Assembly (NCBI GenBank): GCA_973895155.1
Contig: OZ316898.1
Location: 16,988,001 to 17,052,000, forward strand
Direction of reading: 5' to 3'
Length of the DNA stretch: 64,000 nt
Source of the DNA: Marsupella aquatica
Taxonomy: Eukaryota; Marchantiophyta
Below are positions 39,071-52,600 of this stretch, piece by piece. The translations under genes were made by a program, and so were the position numbers. Positions within the stretch are counted from its first letter, which is position 1; each line of letters starts with the position of its first letter. The notes under the pieces were generated by a model. The model was given only the letters and a program-made list of their open reading frames with translations, was not told the DNA's origin and did not search any database.

Positions 39071-40878
39071 CAAATCATTCAAAAAAACAACCATCTTTGT
39101 GCAAGTAATAATTAAACTAATAACCGCCACTATTACCATTGGGAGGGTTCAGGTCATTGTGTGTTGTTTTTGTTTCGATATTTGCATTTACGATGTTTGG
39201 CTCTAGTTTCTTCCCTTCACATTCCATAACCAAATTAAATAGAGCCGGATAGGTTCTTCCCACTCCCAAGCTCCCATTTTGAACCATGTTGGAGAGAATT
39301 CTGGTAGGTGCATACCATGGATATGGTAGTGCATGAAGTTGATCATGTGACCAGTAATCAACATGGAGGAGTTGGATGGAGGAGTTGGATGGATGGAGCC
39401 AATTGCCCAACTGAAGACCAAGTTGTGAGTTAGCAATCGTGACCTATTTGGTACAACTGTAGATTTGACATCATCTATTTTCATTTTTTACAATGGGCTT
39501 TCTTGTGGTTTAGTTCAAGACCTTGCTAATGGTTTAATTAGGACAATTGTATTATTCAATTAATGGTTGTGTCAATTGTAACTATTATGTTTTAGAACAA
39601 TTGGGGTCATTATCATGAGATACTCATGATCATGGTTGGTTGTCGGTTGGTTGTCGGTTGGTTGTCTGATGTGAGATTTACAAGTTTCACATAATCAAGC
39701 TTCTTCAGCACTTTCAAATGAAATGATGTTCATGGCTAGGCGTCAATCTATGATGACGTTATTTAAAGAGTGATTATGGCTGGTATCCAGTCTGTGGTTG
39801 ATGCAATTTATATTTTTGGCAGCGGAATGATAATTATAGACTCACCAAGCTCTTGGGCAGAGACTGATAGATCTGGCCCCTAATCTGGAATTTTACGAGG
39901 AGATTCATTGAGAAACAAAAGACTTCAATAAAGTTTTCTTAATCCCTTTTCATCCCCTGTCATAGACATCCCACCAGCCTGGTACCTCCCGTGTATAATT
40001 ATAGATCCACAAAGATCAATTAATCCAATTTAAAATTGAGGATCTTATTTCTACAAGAAGGAACCCCTGAAGGAACTAGTTTACTCATGGAATTGAGCAA
40101 GGCTCTAGAAGCTAGTGATTGAAGCAATCTACTTGGGTAGGAAAAGGTTTTGCTGGCTGGGAAGCATTTCACTTCTGTGGGTTTTTTGATGCAATTATGG
40201 CTAGTTGCCCAGGAAAAGTGGTTGGCAAAACAGATAGGTCTCCAACAAGCACTGTATTTCAAATAGTTTGCACAGACAACTCTAGTATTGGCTTTATATA
40301 TATGTAGAATATTTTATTTTGAGTAGGATAATTTAGAGAGCTGTGTGTATAGACGGGTTGGTAGTGTGGAAGTGAGGAGGACTCACCAATTTGGAGTTAC
40401 AATTCCCTTGAGCAGAATGTACCAGGAAAAGACATTACTGTGCAAATTTATGTGAAATAATTAGTATCGGTGTGTAATGCAAATTAGTGGTCGTCTATCA
40501 ACTGTGATAGAGAATCTGATCTCGTGCTGTGAAAAATGGAGCCTGACATTCAGCATTGGCGACTGCTGTATTTTCGGTGGATGAGCTTGGAATAATTGGA
40601 TATTTAGGAAAGTAGGAACAAACCAAGTTTTGATGGGCCTATATACTCAAACGAACCCTAAGCTAAGGGGTTCACAAACTAATTTTGAGTAGCCATGTGC
40701 ATGTGACTTTTAGGTATGAGAAGCCCCTTCATGTGCATACACATTACACACCCTATTCACACTATACAAAAATTAAAAAGAATATAAAAAGCCGGCGCAC
40801 CATCTCCTTCCCTTAATAATAAAGAAGTAAAAATTAAAAATCTTTATTTCTAACCAGTTGCGTCCCCGTGCAAGCATA

Positions 40879-41098
40879 GGCGGACAAACGTCCGAGCTAC
40901 GGCCGTCACGTCCCCCGACGGTTCAGACACGTCCCATGTGCCGCGAACCATGGGCGGACAAACGTGCCCGCTACGGCCGTCAATGCACCGACGGGGAAGA
41001 GACGGCGCGCGTGCCGTAAATCATCAGAGGACACACGTGTCCGCTACGGCCGTCAGTTCCCGGACGGGCCGGCGACGGCGCGTGTGCCGCAAAACGCA
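40879..41098 (+). promoter_or_regulatory. Three tandem ~74 bp GC-rich units upstream of ClpC
   Basis: Units start at 40879, 40953 and 41026. Each has GGACAAACGT or GGACACACGT, then CTACGGCCGTCA, then a CGGACGG/CCGACGG segment and GTGCCGC/GTGCCGT. The ACGT cores include a perfect G-box CACGTG at 41034-41039, and every unit contains CGTCA (reverse TGACG). They sit at an abrupt switch from AT-rich to GC-rich DNA, about 1.8 kb before the ClpC ATG, so a promoter or CpG-rich upstream regulatory array is likely. Which factor binds is unknown; ACGT cores are classical bZIP/bHLH sites. Confidence 0.6.
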
Positions 41099-42811
41099 AC
41101 CTTAAAAACTTTCCTCCGAAGCTTGAGCGTCGTCCACTCGTTTGCCTCTTATCCTCCCTTTCGCTCTCTCTCCCTCTCCGATGCCCATCGAGAGCATCTC
41201 TCCTCTTTTGCGTCGGGGGGAATGTATCTCTCTCTCGCTCCACGATGACGCTCCCAAAACAACGCACCTTTTTCGTCCAAGCACACCATCGCTCCTCCTC
41301 CGCCGTGTCGACGTCGTGCTTGGCGTAAAGTGCACCTGGCAGATCGATAACCTTCCGTCCTCTGCTCGGCGCTGCTCATTCGCAGACGGGGAGTATTGAG
41401 TGTCCGCGTAAAACTGCTCGGAGACACTCCATTTCCGAGGACTGTGTGTAGAGTGGCGGTGAAGGGATCGATTTTGGGATTGATTGACTGGACCTCGGTT
41501 TGAGAAAAGGAGGCGGAGGGCCGTGGAGCACGAGGACGACGAGGAAGGCGAGCACGAGTACTGTAGGATCCGTCGTCCGAATTCCAATTGTGGTCTCTGT
41601 CTGGCTTTCTTGTGCTTCGGTCGAATCCTGCTCTCTGTGTGATTGTGTGTGTCTACTTTTACTAGTTCACTGGAGGAGCCAGTGTTCGAAGAGTGTAGGG
41701 GTTTAAGGGATTGGGATTGGGAGTCCGAGTTTTGACAAAGAGGAGGAAGACGAGGAGTATTGTAGGATCGGTCCGTCGACTTGGTAATTGTGGTGAGTGT
41801 GTATCTATGGCTTCGGTCAATCTGCTCTGTGGTTTTTTTCTTGTGTGTGTCCACTTTACCTAGTCTCGGGAAGAGTCGGCGGCCGAAGAGAGTAGGAGAG
41901 GGGAGAGAGCTCAAGGTCATGTCCATGCAAACAGCGCTATGGGAGGTCGGGTCGGCGACTGGTGTGACCTAAATCAAGACTCGGACTGGCTCTAGTGTCT
42001 GTCACATGTCAAAATAGGGCTCGTTAGGTTTCTGGTGTGTTTCTCTCCGCTTCGTTTTCATCTGGAAAGGATAGGAGGAGATGGTGTTCTTCCTCGGGGC
42101 AGGGGCTGTAGGGTGGCTGCGAGGGAGCCTCGCTTTGAGCTTATTCCGTGTTAGTGGGGCGAGTTTGATATCCTGGGACTTCACAGCTAAATTTTGTCGG
42201 CAGTAGTACTGTGTTTCGTGATGTTTCCATGAGGGAAAGGCTATTCAAAGTTTTCATGTCTGCTGACAGTGTAGTATTGCGCTGTTAAGCGCAGGATTCC
42301 TTGTACGTTCGGTTTTAGGCACGGGTCTGTCTGGTTCCTTTAATTGGAAGGATTTGGTGGTGTGGATTGGAGCTCGGTAGTCCGGGTCCTTCCGTTCTTC
42401 CTTTCATATTACCTTTCATGAGTCTGCCTTGCAGTAGTCTGGTGAATTTGATTAGCTTGGTTCCCGGTGCGTCGCGTCGAGCGGAGATTTTTTTTGTTGT
42501 CTCAATAATCATACATGTCTTATCTATAATATCTGCCGTAATCATCTAGTAATTTCAAGCAAATTTTGTTTTCGGATTGACCTACTTGTTTTCGGTTATT
42601 GACTTCCATGTTTCTTCTTTTTTGTATCTTTCTTTCCGCTCTTGTGCTTTACTCTGGTTTCCGACTTTGTTTGTCATTCGGTGTTCGTGACGTAAATCTT
42701 TTATTGGGTTTTGGTTTTCCTCCTAAGTTCTCGGGGGTCATTCTGACGAAGGTTTGTTTTCTGCATGTGTGTTCTCTAGACTGGACAAGGCTTTGGTGTC
42801 ATCGGTGAATT
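41099..42811 (+). promoter_or_regulatory. Probable promoter and long 5' leader of ClpC
   Basis: A CT-rich stretch (CTCTCTCTCCCTCTCC at about 41165) is typical of plant core promoters (Y patch). It is followed by GC-rich, then T-rich sequence up to the ATG. The leader region carries an imperfect ~200 bp duplication (listed separately). A 274-codon antisense frame at 41102-41926 is a composition artefact. A leader intron is possible but I could not place one. Confidence 0.45.
41532..41900. repeat. Imperfect ~200 bp direct duplication in the ClpC leader
   Basis: GAGGACGACGAGG…TGTAGGATCCG (41532, 41562) recurs as GAGGAAGACGAGG…TGTAGGATCGG (41742, 41761). Each is followed by AATTGTGGT, CTTCGGTC, CTGCTCT, TGTGTGTGTCYACTTT and CGAAGAG. 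The copies have diverged by substitutions and small indels. Confidence 0.75.
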
Positions 42812-45800
42812 ATGGCGGGGACAATTGTGCAATCTCCGACTTTGACCTCCGCAGCGGTGCGGAGGGAAAATGGAGAGCTTGCTGGAATCAGTAGGAAGGG
42901 AAGGAGAGTCAGGGTGACTTCCGCCGGAGTCGCTGGAGTGAATCTTAGGGCGAGCTCAGGTTCATCATGCTCAGCCTCAGGTCGTAGATTACAAATGTTG
43001 ACAGGAATGAGGCGCGCAAATGCCGTGGACGCCTTAGCGATGAGGTCTGGGAAGGATTTTAAATCCGTAGTTGCAGCAGCTATTTCATCCGTATCTCCTG
43101 TGGGGACTGCATCCCGAGGGGTCGCTGTCGCTATGTTTGAGCGATTCACAGAAAAGGCCATAAAGGTTATCATGCTCGCGCAGGAAGAGGCGAGGCGTCT
43201 TGGTCATAACTTTGTTGGAACGGAGCAAATCTTGTTAGGTCTGATAGGTGAGGGAACAGGCATTGCTGCTAAGGTTCTCAAGTCCATGGGTGTGAACCTG
43301 AAGGAGGCTCGTGTTGAGGTTGAGAAGATCATAGGACGTGGTAGCGGTTTCGTTGCTGTCGAAATTCCCTTCACTCCACGTGCGAAGCGTGTACTAGAGC
43401 TCTCCCTGGAGGAAGCTAGACAGCTTGGTAAGTACTCCACGTTCGTCTTTGATCCTTCTGTCGAATGTCAGGGTGAACAGGAGTAACGATTTTGGTTATT
43501 GAATCCGCGAACTTACTTCAAATTAATAGACAGTATCTACTGAGTAGTCTAGGGGAGGTTTGGTGAGCAGGGTAAATACTGAAGTGTCTTTTTTCAGTTT
43601 ATTCGTGGCCCTGAAGGTACGAGTAATTAGTCGTGTAGTTGTGTTTGCTCGTAGCCTTGTGGGGGATGTGAGTAATCAGTTTTGTAGGTTTTCTAACTGG
43701 TGTGGTGGAATAAATCTGGTTCAGTTTGTCGAAGCTGATCGAATAGTTGGACAATTCCGTCATAGGGCTGAGATGGTATTGGGAGCGGTATATTGTTCGT
43801 GGGATTCGTCCATTTGAGACATGCCCAATTTATCTGAACTGAAGGATTTCTTTCTCCACTGGTACAGGTCACAACTACATCGGAACAGAGCACTTGCTTC
43901 TAGGTCTGCTTCGTGAAGGTGAGGGTGTGGCTGCCCGTGTGCTTGAAAACCTTGGGGCTGATCCGAGCAACATTCGCACTCAGGTACAAGATTTACTGCT
44001 TTAGGGTCGTCTAACAAATTGAGATGATGTGACGAAGATTTTTGGTCTCTGTCGACATTTTTCCAAGCTTTACTGCTAGCTTGTTGGCTGGTGACAAGGT
44101 TCTCTAATGCCATGGTGGCAACTGCTTTGGTACAGGTCATCAGGATGGTCGGGGAGAGCACCGAGTCTGTCGGGGCAGGAGTTGGGGGTGGTAGTAGCAA
44201 CAATAAAATGCCCACCTTGGAAGAGTACGGGACTAACCTGACCAAGCTTGCTGAAGAGGTGAGTGCTGGAGCTTTTCGTTCACATTCAATCTCGTACCGA
44301 CCGCTCATCAAAGGGATCCTGTTGACCGTATAGCGGTCGGGTTTTGAGTTCTTCTGTGATAGGCCGTTCTCTCTCTGAAATTTAGGCCATATAACCCTAT
44401 CTGTACTTCAGATGGAAGGGAAGTTAATCTGTATTTTCTTATTTCTATCTTTTTAAAAATAATAGGTTCTGACTGTTGTTTGCGTGGCCATTTACTACTA
44501 TTAGGTGTCTTACTCAGATTTTTTGGTGTTCAAACTTAATTAGAATGGACAACATTTGAGTGGGAGAGCTCATTTCCCCTAAGATCCTTTCAGAGATGTC
44601 AGTCTGGCTGGCAGTCTACTGCGTTGTGAATGAGAAAGCAGGAACTGATTAGATCCATTTAGTTTTTTTGATACACGAAAACGACAAAATAATGTCACAA
44701 ACGTTCAATTTGGACCGCTGTAAGGCCTTTTGGATTTTTCAAGTAATGTTTTTAGAGCTGTAGTAATAATTGGTCACTTTTATGTTGCTGACATATGGCA
44801 CCGCCTTTCTCAGGGTAAGCTGGATCCCGTCGTAGGAAGGCAACCACAGATCGAGCGTGTGACTCAAATTTTGGGTAGGCGAACAAAGAACAATCCTTGT
44901 TTAATTGGAGAGCCAGGAGTGGGAAAGACTGCGATTGCTGAGGGTCTTGCACAACGTATCGCAGCTGGAGATGTGCCCGAAACTCTTGAGGGCAAGAAGG
45001 TAACGTGGTTATCAGTCCACTTTGTTGCAATTCTGTGTGACATGTAGCTTAAGCCGGCCACAATTGAGTGAGGTCCTTCTTTGGAGGACTCATGACCTTA
45101 GAGTTTTAGTTTTTGTGGCGAAATATCCTAAATTTCTAAGCTTTCTGGTTTCAGGTGATTACTCTGGATATGGGACTACTTGTTGCTGGAACGAAGTATC
45201 GTGGAGAATTCGAAGAGAGGCTGAAGAAACTCATGGAGGAGATCAAGCAAGCAGATGATATTATTCTAGTCATTGATGAAGTCCACACTCTCATCGGGGC
45301 AGGTGCTGCAGAAGGTGCTATCGATGCAGCAAACATCCTCAAACCTGCCCTTGCCAGGGGTGAGCTGCAGGTAATGGCGTTTGTAGTGGTAATAGCAGTG
45401 AGTGATAGTTTTTCCTGTACGTAAGTACCAAGGTGTGCAGTACGCTTATCCGAATTAAGTTTCCAGAGCAGCATCATAATGAGGGTAAGGGTATATATAT
45501 ACACATAATTCTCGCGATTAGTTCGGAAACTGTCATGGCGGTCGGATGGTGTAATTAAAAACTACTTCTTGGGCTTTTGTTCTGTAGTGCATCGGTGCGA
45601 CCACTTTGGATGAGTACAGGAAGCACATCGAGAAGGATCCTGCCCTTGAGCGACGATTCCAGCCTGTGCTGGTGCCAGAACCTAGCGTGGATGAGACCAT
45701 CCTTATTTTGAAGGGTTTGCGCGAGCGATACGAGATTCATCACAAGCTCCGATATACAGACGATTCCCTTGTAGCTGCAGCACAGCTGTCGTATCAGTAC

Positions 45801-47757
45801 ATCAGGTCAGAAGAATAGCATTGACTTCTATTTCACTGTTTGTTGTGTATCTACATAATGGGAGATTGAAAGAACGGACTAGCAAGGATTGGTAGGTCAC
45901 TCAGCAGGACGTTACCTTTCTGTAGTCTATTAGTCTAAATATTGTTCCGTTCTTTTGCAGTGACCGCTTTCTTCCCGACAAAGCTATTGATCTGATTGAT
46001 GAGGCTGGTTCAAGAGTTCGCCTGCGACACGCTCAGGTATCATAAAAGCTGCAAGTTGAAACCACTCTCATTTTATTCGTTTGGTCGCTTTGTTTCTTCG
46101 CCACTGTTTCTCGACCTATCTATGCATCCAATGAAGGAAAGGGCTTGGAAATATCTGGAAACAAAAGACCTATGCCAGTGCAGGGACTCTGTTCTCTGAT
46201 GATACAGTGGTCAACGTGCCTATGCCGGCTAGAGGCATAGAGAGATGTAACCTTGAACTGACAGTTTCTATTCTTGGTTTGTAGCTTCCAGAAGAGGCCA
46301 GGGAACTTGATAAGGAGTTAAGGGCAATCACAAAGGAGAAGAACGAAGCCGTTCGTGGTCAAGATTTTGAGAAGGTATAGTATTAGTCTGTTTTCCAACT
46401 TATATCGATTGACTGCCCGTAGACAGTTGTACTGTCAAAATTAGTCTATAGAGGTCACTATTTGCCGCGCATTCTTGACACGCTACTGATTGGGTTATAT
46501 TGTATTGTTCGAAAGTATATATGAAAATGGTGCTAATTACTTTCATTTCTATTTTGTGACGTGTAGGCTGGAGAGCTACGGGACAGAGAGATGGAACTTA
46601 AGGCACAGATTACTGCCATAACTGAGAAAGGCAAAGAGAAGACCAAAGCAGAGAGTGAGGCTGGAGACACTGGTCCAATGGTGACCGAAGCAGACATTCA
46701 GCATATCGTGTCTGCTTGGACTGGTATTCCTGTGGAGAAGGTATCCACAGATGAGTCAGACCGCCTCTTAAAGATGGAGGAGACTCTTCATCAACGCGTG
46801 ATCGGTCAAGACGAGGCAGTGAAGGCTATTAGCCGTGCTATTCGACGTGCAAGAGTAGGATTGAAGAGTCCAAGCAGACCTATTGCGAGCTTTATTTTCT
46901 CTGGTCCTACTGGGGTTGGAAAATCAGAGCTGGCAAAGGCTTTGGCCTCATACTATTTTGGATCTGAAGAAGCAATGGTGAGATTGGATATGAGTGAATT
47001 TATGGAGAGGCACACTGTCTCCAAGCTGATTGGTTCACCTCCAGGTTACGTGGGGTACAGTGAGGGTGGTCAGCTCACAGAAGCTGTTCGCAGGAGACCA
47101 TACACAGTTGTTCTTTTTGATGAAATTGAAAAGGCACACCCGGATGTGTTCAACATGATGCTCCAGATTTTGGAAGATGGTAGGTTAACTGATAGCAAGG
47201 GTCGCACGGTAGACTTCAAGAACACTTTGTTAATTATGACTTCCAATGTGGGAAGCAGTGTAATTGAAAAGGGTGGAGGCGGCATTGGGTTCCAGCTGGA
47301 TTACGGTGAGAAGGACAGCAGCTACAACAGGATAAAGAGCTTGGTGAATGAAGAATTGAAGCAATACTTCAGGCCGGAGTTTTTGAACAGGTTGGATGAG
47401 ATTATTGTCTTCAGGCAACTGAACAAGAGCGAGGTCAAGGAGATTGCAGATATTATGTTAAAGGAGGTGTTTGAGAGGCTGAAGAAGAAAGAGATTGATC
47501 TTCAAGTGACAGAGAGATTCCGGGACCGGGTGGTGGATGAAGGGTACAGTCCCAGCTACGGTGCAAGGCCGTTGAGGAGAGCAATTATGCGCCTGCTGGA
47601 GGACAGTATGGCAGAGAGGATGCTTTCGGGAGAAATCAAGGAGGGAGACTCGGCTATTATTGATGTTGATTCCGAAGGAGGAGTCACTGTGTTGAATGGT
47701 ACAACTGGGAGTGCCTCTAGTACTGCTATTGAGACTACGCCAGCTGGCATCTCATAG
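42812..47757 (+). CDS. ClpC: Chloroplast Clp protease ATPase/chaperone ClpC (Hsp100)
   Basis: Nine exons: 42812-43427, 43868-43983, 44136-44258, 44814-44999, 45155-45370, 45588-45805, 45961-46036, 46285-46374, 46567-47757, giving 943 residues, near the family norm (about 920-950). Known role: stromal AAA+ unfoldase that feeds substrates to the ClpP/R core and works at the inner-envelope import site. Seen: a Ser/Ala/Arg-rich transit peptide of about 100 residues; then MFERFTEKA (108), two Clp-N repeats (GTEQILLGL and GTEHLLLGL); first Walker A GEPGVGKT near 317 with VIDEVHTL Walker B; UVR motif [11 protein letters not shown] near 546; second Walker A GPTGVGKS near 660 with [12 protein letters not shown]; sensor MTSNVGS; and C-terminal D2-small domain [11 protein letters not shown]. 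No key residue is missing. All introns are GT-AG and in phase. Confidence 0.97.
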
Positions 47758-48330
47758 ATTTCTTGATCATGGTTTTCTGGAGTTTGGTTCCCACAAAATG
47801 TAGTGAAAAACTCAGGATGGCACACTCATTTGGTATTAGAATCATCATCAATCCTTCTGCATAGATAGAAGGTTTTCTTGCTAGTTAAGAATTGCAGTGG
47901 ACGTTGGTGAACTTGTACTGTGGCCTCGATGCCTTGGTTGTCTGATTTCAACTAACTAGTGTGGCAATGCTTCCCATGATCACGTTGATGGCCTTACGTC
48001 GTCCAAGAGAATATCTAGAGCAAATTGCTGTTTATTTGCAAAGCTTCAGCTTCAGGCTGATGCCTTTGCATAGCCTTGGAGCTGCTGTACAGCCAAGGTT
48101 ATCATAGTTTAACTCGAAAGAAGTACCTCAATTTTCAAAACCAGTACTCGTTATTGGAGGTGATATGGTTCTGTTGTTCCTCAGCGTGTCTCGGATTGGA
48201 TGGGATTTTGGATAGAACTTTGAACATGCATATACACCCTCGGTTGACCCCGGATGTCGGAGCATTAGAGGGTCACGGACAGTTAACACAAATTGGAATT
48301 GGATTTGGTATATCTTCATGTATTATGTGC

Positions 48331-48419
48331 ACTGGTATCTTCTGCCCTCAGGAAGAATCTTTCAAACTGCTCCCAAGTTACTGGTATCTTCTGCCCACGG
48401 GAAGAATCTTTTAAACTGT
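48331..48419. repeat. Tandem duplication, period 49 bp
   Basis: ACTGGTATCTTCTGCCCTCA…GAAGAATCTTTCAAACTG (48331) is repeated at 48380 with CACGG in place of TCAGG and TTTTAAACTG at the end. It lies in the presumed ClpC 3' UTR or just beyond. Confidence 0.88.
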
Positions 48420-48467
48420 TAGAAGAGGCATAAATGCTCTATAAGTGGGATAATTTTGCATTTGCAC

Positions 48468-48640
48468 ATGAAAGGAAATGATAATGTCGAACTTGGATTT
48501 TGGAATTGGTTGTGTTGGCAGGAGAATCTGCTAGAAAAGTTTTGAGTGCTTTCTAAGTCACATTGTTTTGCTTCTGAATATGAAAGGAAATGGCGATTTC
48601 GAACTTGATTTTTCGGAATTGGTTGTCTTGGCAGGAAGAT
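48468..48640. repeat. Tandem duplication, period 112 bp
   Basis: ATGAAAGGAAATG, TCGAACTTG, GGAATTGGTTGT and TTGGCAGGA occur in order from 48468 and again from 48580; the spacer between is diverged. Confidence 0.8.
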
Positions 48641-49643
48641 GATTGTTAAAAATCCCTGCAAACATCAGTCTTGATTGTTTTGGAATGCTGACGCACGAGC
48701 AGCCGTTGTGCCCGAAGTATCTGTGATGCCATTGACTAGCGATGTCAGCAACGAAATTGGTGGATAACTGACTATCAGATATTTCACCATGAAGACTTTA
48801 CTCGAGAATGTCGGCCAAGGTCCTGTACTCATGTTAACAATATCCAGGATGTTGAGCGATTCAGTTTTTGGTGTCCACATTGTCAAGAAGTTTATTCCAG
48901 AGTTCCTCTACAAAGAGGATGCGAGAGACTAAAAAACGAGTGGCCTTTGCCAGGGAGGAGAACGTTGTATCAAGCGTGTGTTCTCCCTCCCCCTCTCCTA
49001 CCATGTGATTGTTTGTATTGCGGATGAACAAAACGAAATTGGTCACAATGGCAAGAAAGATGTTTTATGAAGGTGCCTTTTCCACGCTTGCCTAAGATAC
49101 GACGATCGAGTTACCAGAGGGAATAGCTTACAATGGACAATCTCCAAAGTCTTCAGCTCATTCTTTGAACAGTGAAGTAAATTATTTATATATCAGTGGT
49201 ATTTGTATTGTCCTTCCAACCACTGGCCAGACAATTCACTCTGAAGCAAGCACGAGGTTAAGCCAGATGCCACTGCAATTTCATACGTGAGGGCCAGTAG
49301 TATCCTAATACATTTTTATACCATGGAGCAAACTTGGGAAAACTTGGACCAATGGCCCCTTCTTGCAACTGTGATAGTAGTCCTATGTTCCCATAAGTTG
49401 AGCCTCGATCATGTTTTCATGACAAGCTCAACAAACACACTCGTAGATGGGAGCGTAGCCAGGGAAATATAGAAAGCTGTTTACTATTTCAAACTCTTAA
49501 TTTGACTTTGCATGAGACTATAGCCATTAATTGCCGTGCTTGGGATGCACAATCCTAACTCCCCCTCGAAAGGCAATCCACCACCGTACCGTCTCCATTC
49601 ACGTTAATCTCCTCAACTTCATGTCTGGTGGAGCAAATTGAGT

Positions 49644-52600
49644 CTAAGTTGCTGCTGCTGCTTGCAACTTTTGGAGGATTTGATCTTTCACCACCCGGCG
49701 TAAAATCTTGCCCGAAGAAGACTTTGGGATGCTGGACACCAACTCTACAACCCTCAACTTCTTGTAGTTCGCCACCTGCTCAAAGGAACGAGATAAATTT
49801 AAGAAGCTATAGATGGGAATTTTTGCTCAGCCATGTTTCTACCCTGACAGGAAAAAGTAGCTTGTTGATTCATTCATCTGTGTTAAGGGCAAGTGCCAAG
49901 TTTGACCATCGCCACTATCAGCAGAGTAGTTGGAGTTGATCTGATTTAAGACACTATCAATAGCATCTCCATCTAAACGGATTTATTTTAAGGATTGGGA
50001 AGATACATACATGGTCAGCAATGTATGCTTTGATCTCTTTCTCTGTTATGAGAGCGTTGGGCTTCAGTACAATACTGGCGGCTGGAATCTCTCCTGCCTC
50101 TTCGTCTGGAAGTCTGTAATGAAGGGAATGCAAGTAAAGACCGCGACCAACAACAATTAAGAAACGAGCCAGGGCAGATGTGTGTTCGTGAGGCGATTAC
50201 TTGTGCCCTACCTGCTACTAATTATGTGAAAAAATTAAAATCTTTGCTGATGCAAGATTGTCTTAAACATACCCCACAACAGCGGCATCATTGATTGCGG
50301 GATGGGCTATCAACAGAGCCTCTAGCTCAGCCGGTGGTACCTGCATGGTTGTTTGCCAGAGAGGTCAAGTCTTTGTTCTCACTGGCCACATAAGTTCACT
50401 GTAATTAGAATGTCACAACCTGGAACTTCTCTAATTATAATCGTCCCACTGCCCTTGAAAGACTGCAGTTCCCTCAGAATGAAAGAAGAGATTTGGCTTC
50501 CCTTCCATATCTTTCCAGGATTTCTGTTCGGTTCTGTTTCATCTTTTCCTGGAGTAGATAAAAGTCTCCTCCCAAGACCAAAGGTTACTTGTAATGCAGA
50601 GTGCTCGTTTCTCTTGGGTTTGATATATACGTTAGCTCAAGCTAGGCCATGTGTCATGCATTCTGGGTCCACGGTCCACTGCTTTAATATCTAGAGTACT
50701 AATCAGCTGATAGAGGCATGATTCACTGCAGGGAACTCAGTGTCGCTAGCATCTTTGGAGTAGACGTACTCTCAGCAATCTTGTTCTGCCAGCGTCAGCC
50801 GACACCTAAAGTTCTCTCTTGCAAAGGTCCCATTCGTAAAAGGTTAATTATTCTACCAAAAGCTCTAGTGTGGACAGACCGAGCTAGTAGCTGGGGTCCC
50901 GACTTTGTAGATAACAGATACGGTGCTGATTGACCGCTATCAGGAATCATTCACGTAGTCTGACCCTCTGGACCCATTAAATACGTACCTGGAAGCCCTT
51001 GTATTTGATAAGCTCTTTTACTCTGTCCACGACGAAAACATCACCGTCGTCATCAATGTAGCCAATATCTCCCGTGTGGAGCCAGCCTTCATCATCCACG
51101 GTAGCCTTAGTCGCCTCTGGATTCTTGTAATAGCCTTGAAAATATCCCACGGTAACAAGGCTTAGCTGAATGAATTTCTGCTGTGATCCCTACCTTGAAT
51201 GACAAGTAAATCCAGGCACGACAGTAGATTTTAATCTCACAGCTTCTCGTCGTTAAGTTTTTTCCACATGCTAGTGAACAATGATTAACGAAATGTGCTG
51301 CTCAAACATTGCTATTGCTCTACCAGTTGTTTGAGCACAGGACAAGCATTAACCGTAATTGCATCACATTCTTTTAAAATGACGTGCATTGGGCTAGATT
51401 TCTTTTGGCAGAATTTCTTCCTCTTCCATGATACTGACTGTAAGAGTCAACTCTTTACTAGGAGGCAGAGGAAGAGGTTCATCGTTACGCAGGGTAAGCT
51501 CGGTAGTACGCTAATCAGGGAAGCGGATTTAAATGCTAGGTCGTAAGCATCGTCTCCTTCAAATGTTATTTGACGTACACGTTTTTTGGCTTGAAATGAG
51601 TACTTTGCTGAATCAGTAATTTGGCGGACATCTTCTAACGAAACGTGGGACCTCCAGCGCTACTAACAAACCTTTCATCACCGTGGGTCCCTGGGCGTAG
51701 ATCTCGCCGAGAGTGTTGCGTGCTACGGTTCTGTTTGTGGAAAGGTCGACGAACTTCACTTTGGTACCCGGCAAGATATACCCCACCGAACCTTTCTTCG
51801 CAGGTTCGCGCTGGTAGAGCGCCGTGTGAGAGATAGTAATGCAGCTGTACTCTGTCAACCCGTAGGCCTGCTCAAACCACACAATCCTCCTGTTAGTTTC
51901 GAGTGAAGAAGGCACATATCAAAGACGACAGAGCTTCAAATTTTCATGACAATTCTCTTCAGAGTCTGTATTGTTTAGATCATTCTACTTGCATCAAGCC
52001 ATGTGCTGCATTAGAGCACACAACTACTTGTACTGCGGTTGCTAAGTGATTATGTGCTCCATACTGATAGATGAGTTCATTAGTACGTAGAATGCTATAG
52101 TGATGGTGCAAAGACTGGAGTCCATGAGCCCGACAGTACAAGTAATGGCTATACATGAGTGACAGTCTTAGTTTGCGATCGTATTACTAGTATGTTTTTG
52201 AAGTGTATAGAAAACTTAGATTTTCGCGTAGGTATGTTCTCTTAATCCCGAACAGCTGATTTTCTCGTGGGACGACTAAGGACGAACATGAACGCAATGC
52301 ATGAACACATCATCACATCGATTTTAACAAAATAATGCAGGATGGAACGCTCGTTTCTGGATCTGCCCCGCACTCCACTCCTGTGGGCGAGCCTGTGGGT
52401 TGGTGTGGGTTGGTTCCAAGAAGCAGGACAATAACGAAACGTTGCAAACTGCCTGATACTTTGTGGCATAGTTTTCCTTCGACAATCCTGAAGCAACTTC
52501 TCCTTCACTTAGGTGAAAAAAACGCGAAGGAGATATAGTTACAATTTTGCGTCTTGAAATTTTGCCTTCAGTACGTAATGTATGAATCATGTACCTGTAG

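Larger units (their letters stand above)
36479..40878. other. Repeat-rich intergenic region
   Basis: About 4.4 kb without a supported gene. Contents: probable 3' tail of the retroelement, a CA microsatellite at about 37802-37819, foldback repeat copy 2 at 38555-38735, a 75 bp tandem duplication at 38909-39070, a doubled GAGGAGTTGGATG at about 39365-39392 and three 11-12 bp GGTTGGTTGTC units at 39633-39668. Open frames here are short and unrecognised. Confidence 0.5.
47758..49643. other. Convergent 3' region of ClpC and the ACOS-like gene
   Basis: About 1.9 kb with 3' UTRs of both convergent genes. It contains two small tandem duplications (48331-48419 and 48468-48640) and no supported ORF. 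Confidence 0.45.

Noticed and set aside
41102-41926. 274-codon minus-strand frame, Ser/Arg/Thr-rich
   Set aside because: Lies in the CT-rich ClpC leader and promoter on the opposite strand, contains duplicated DNA, and has no recognisable domain; likely a composition effect.
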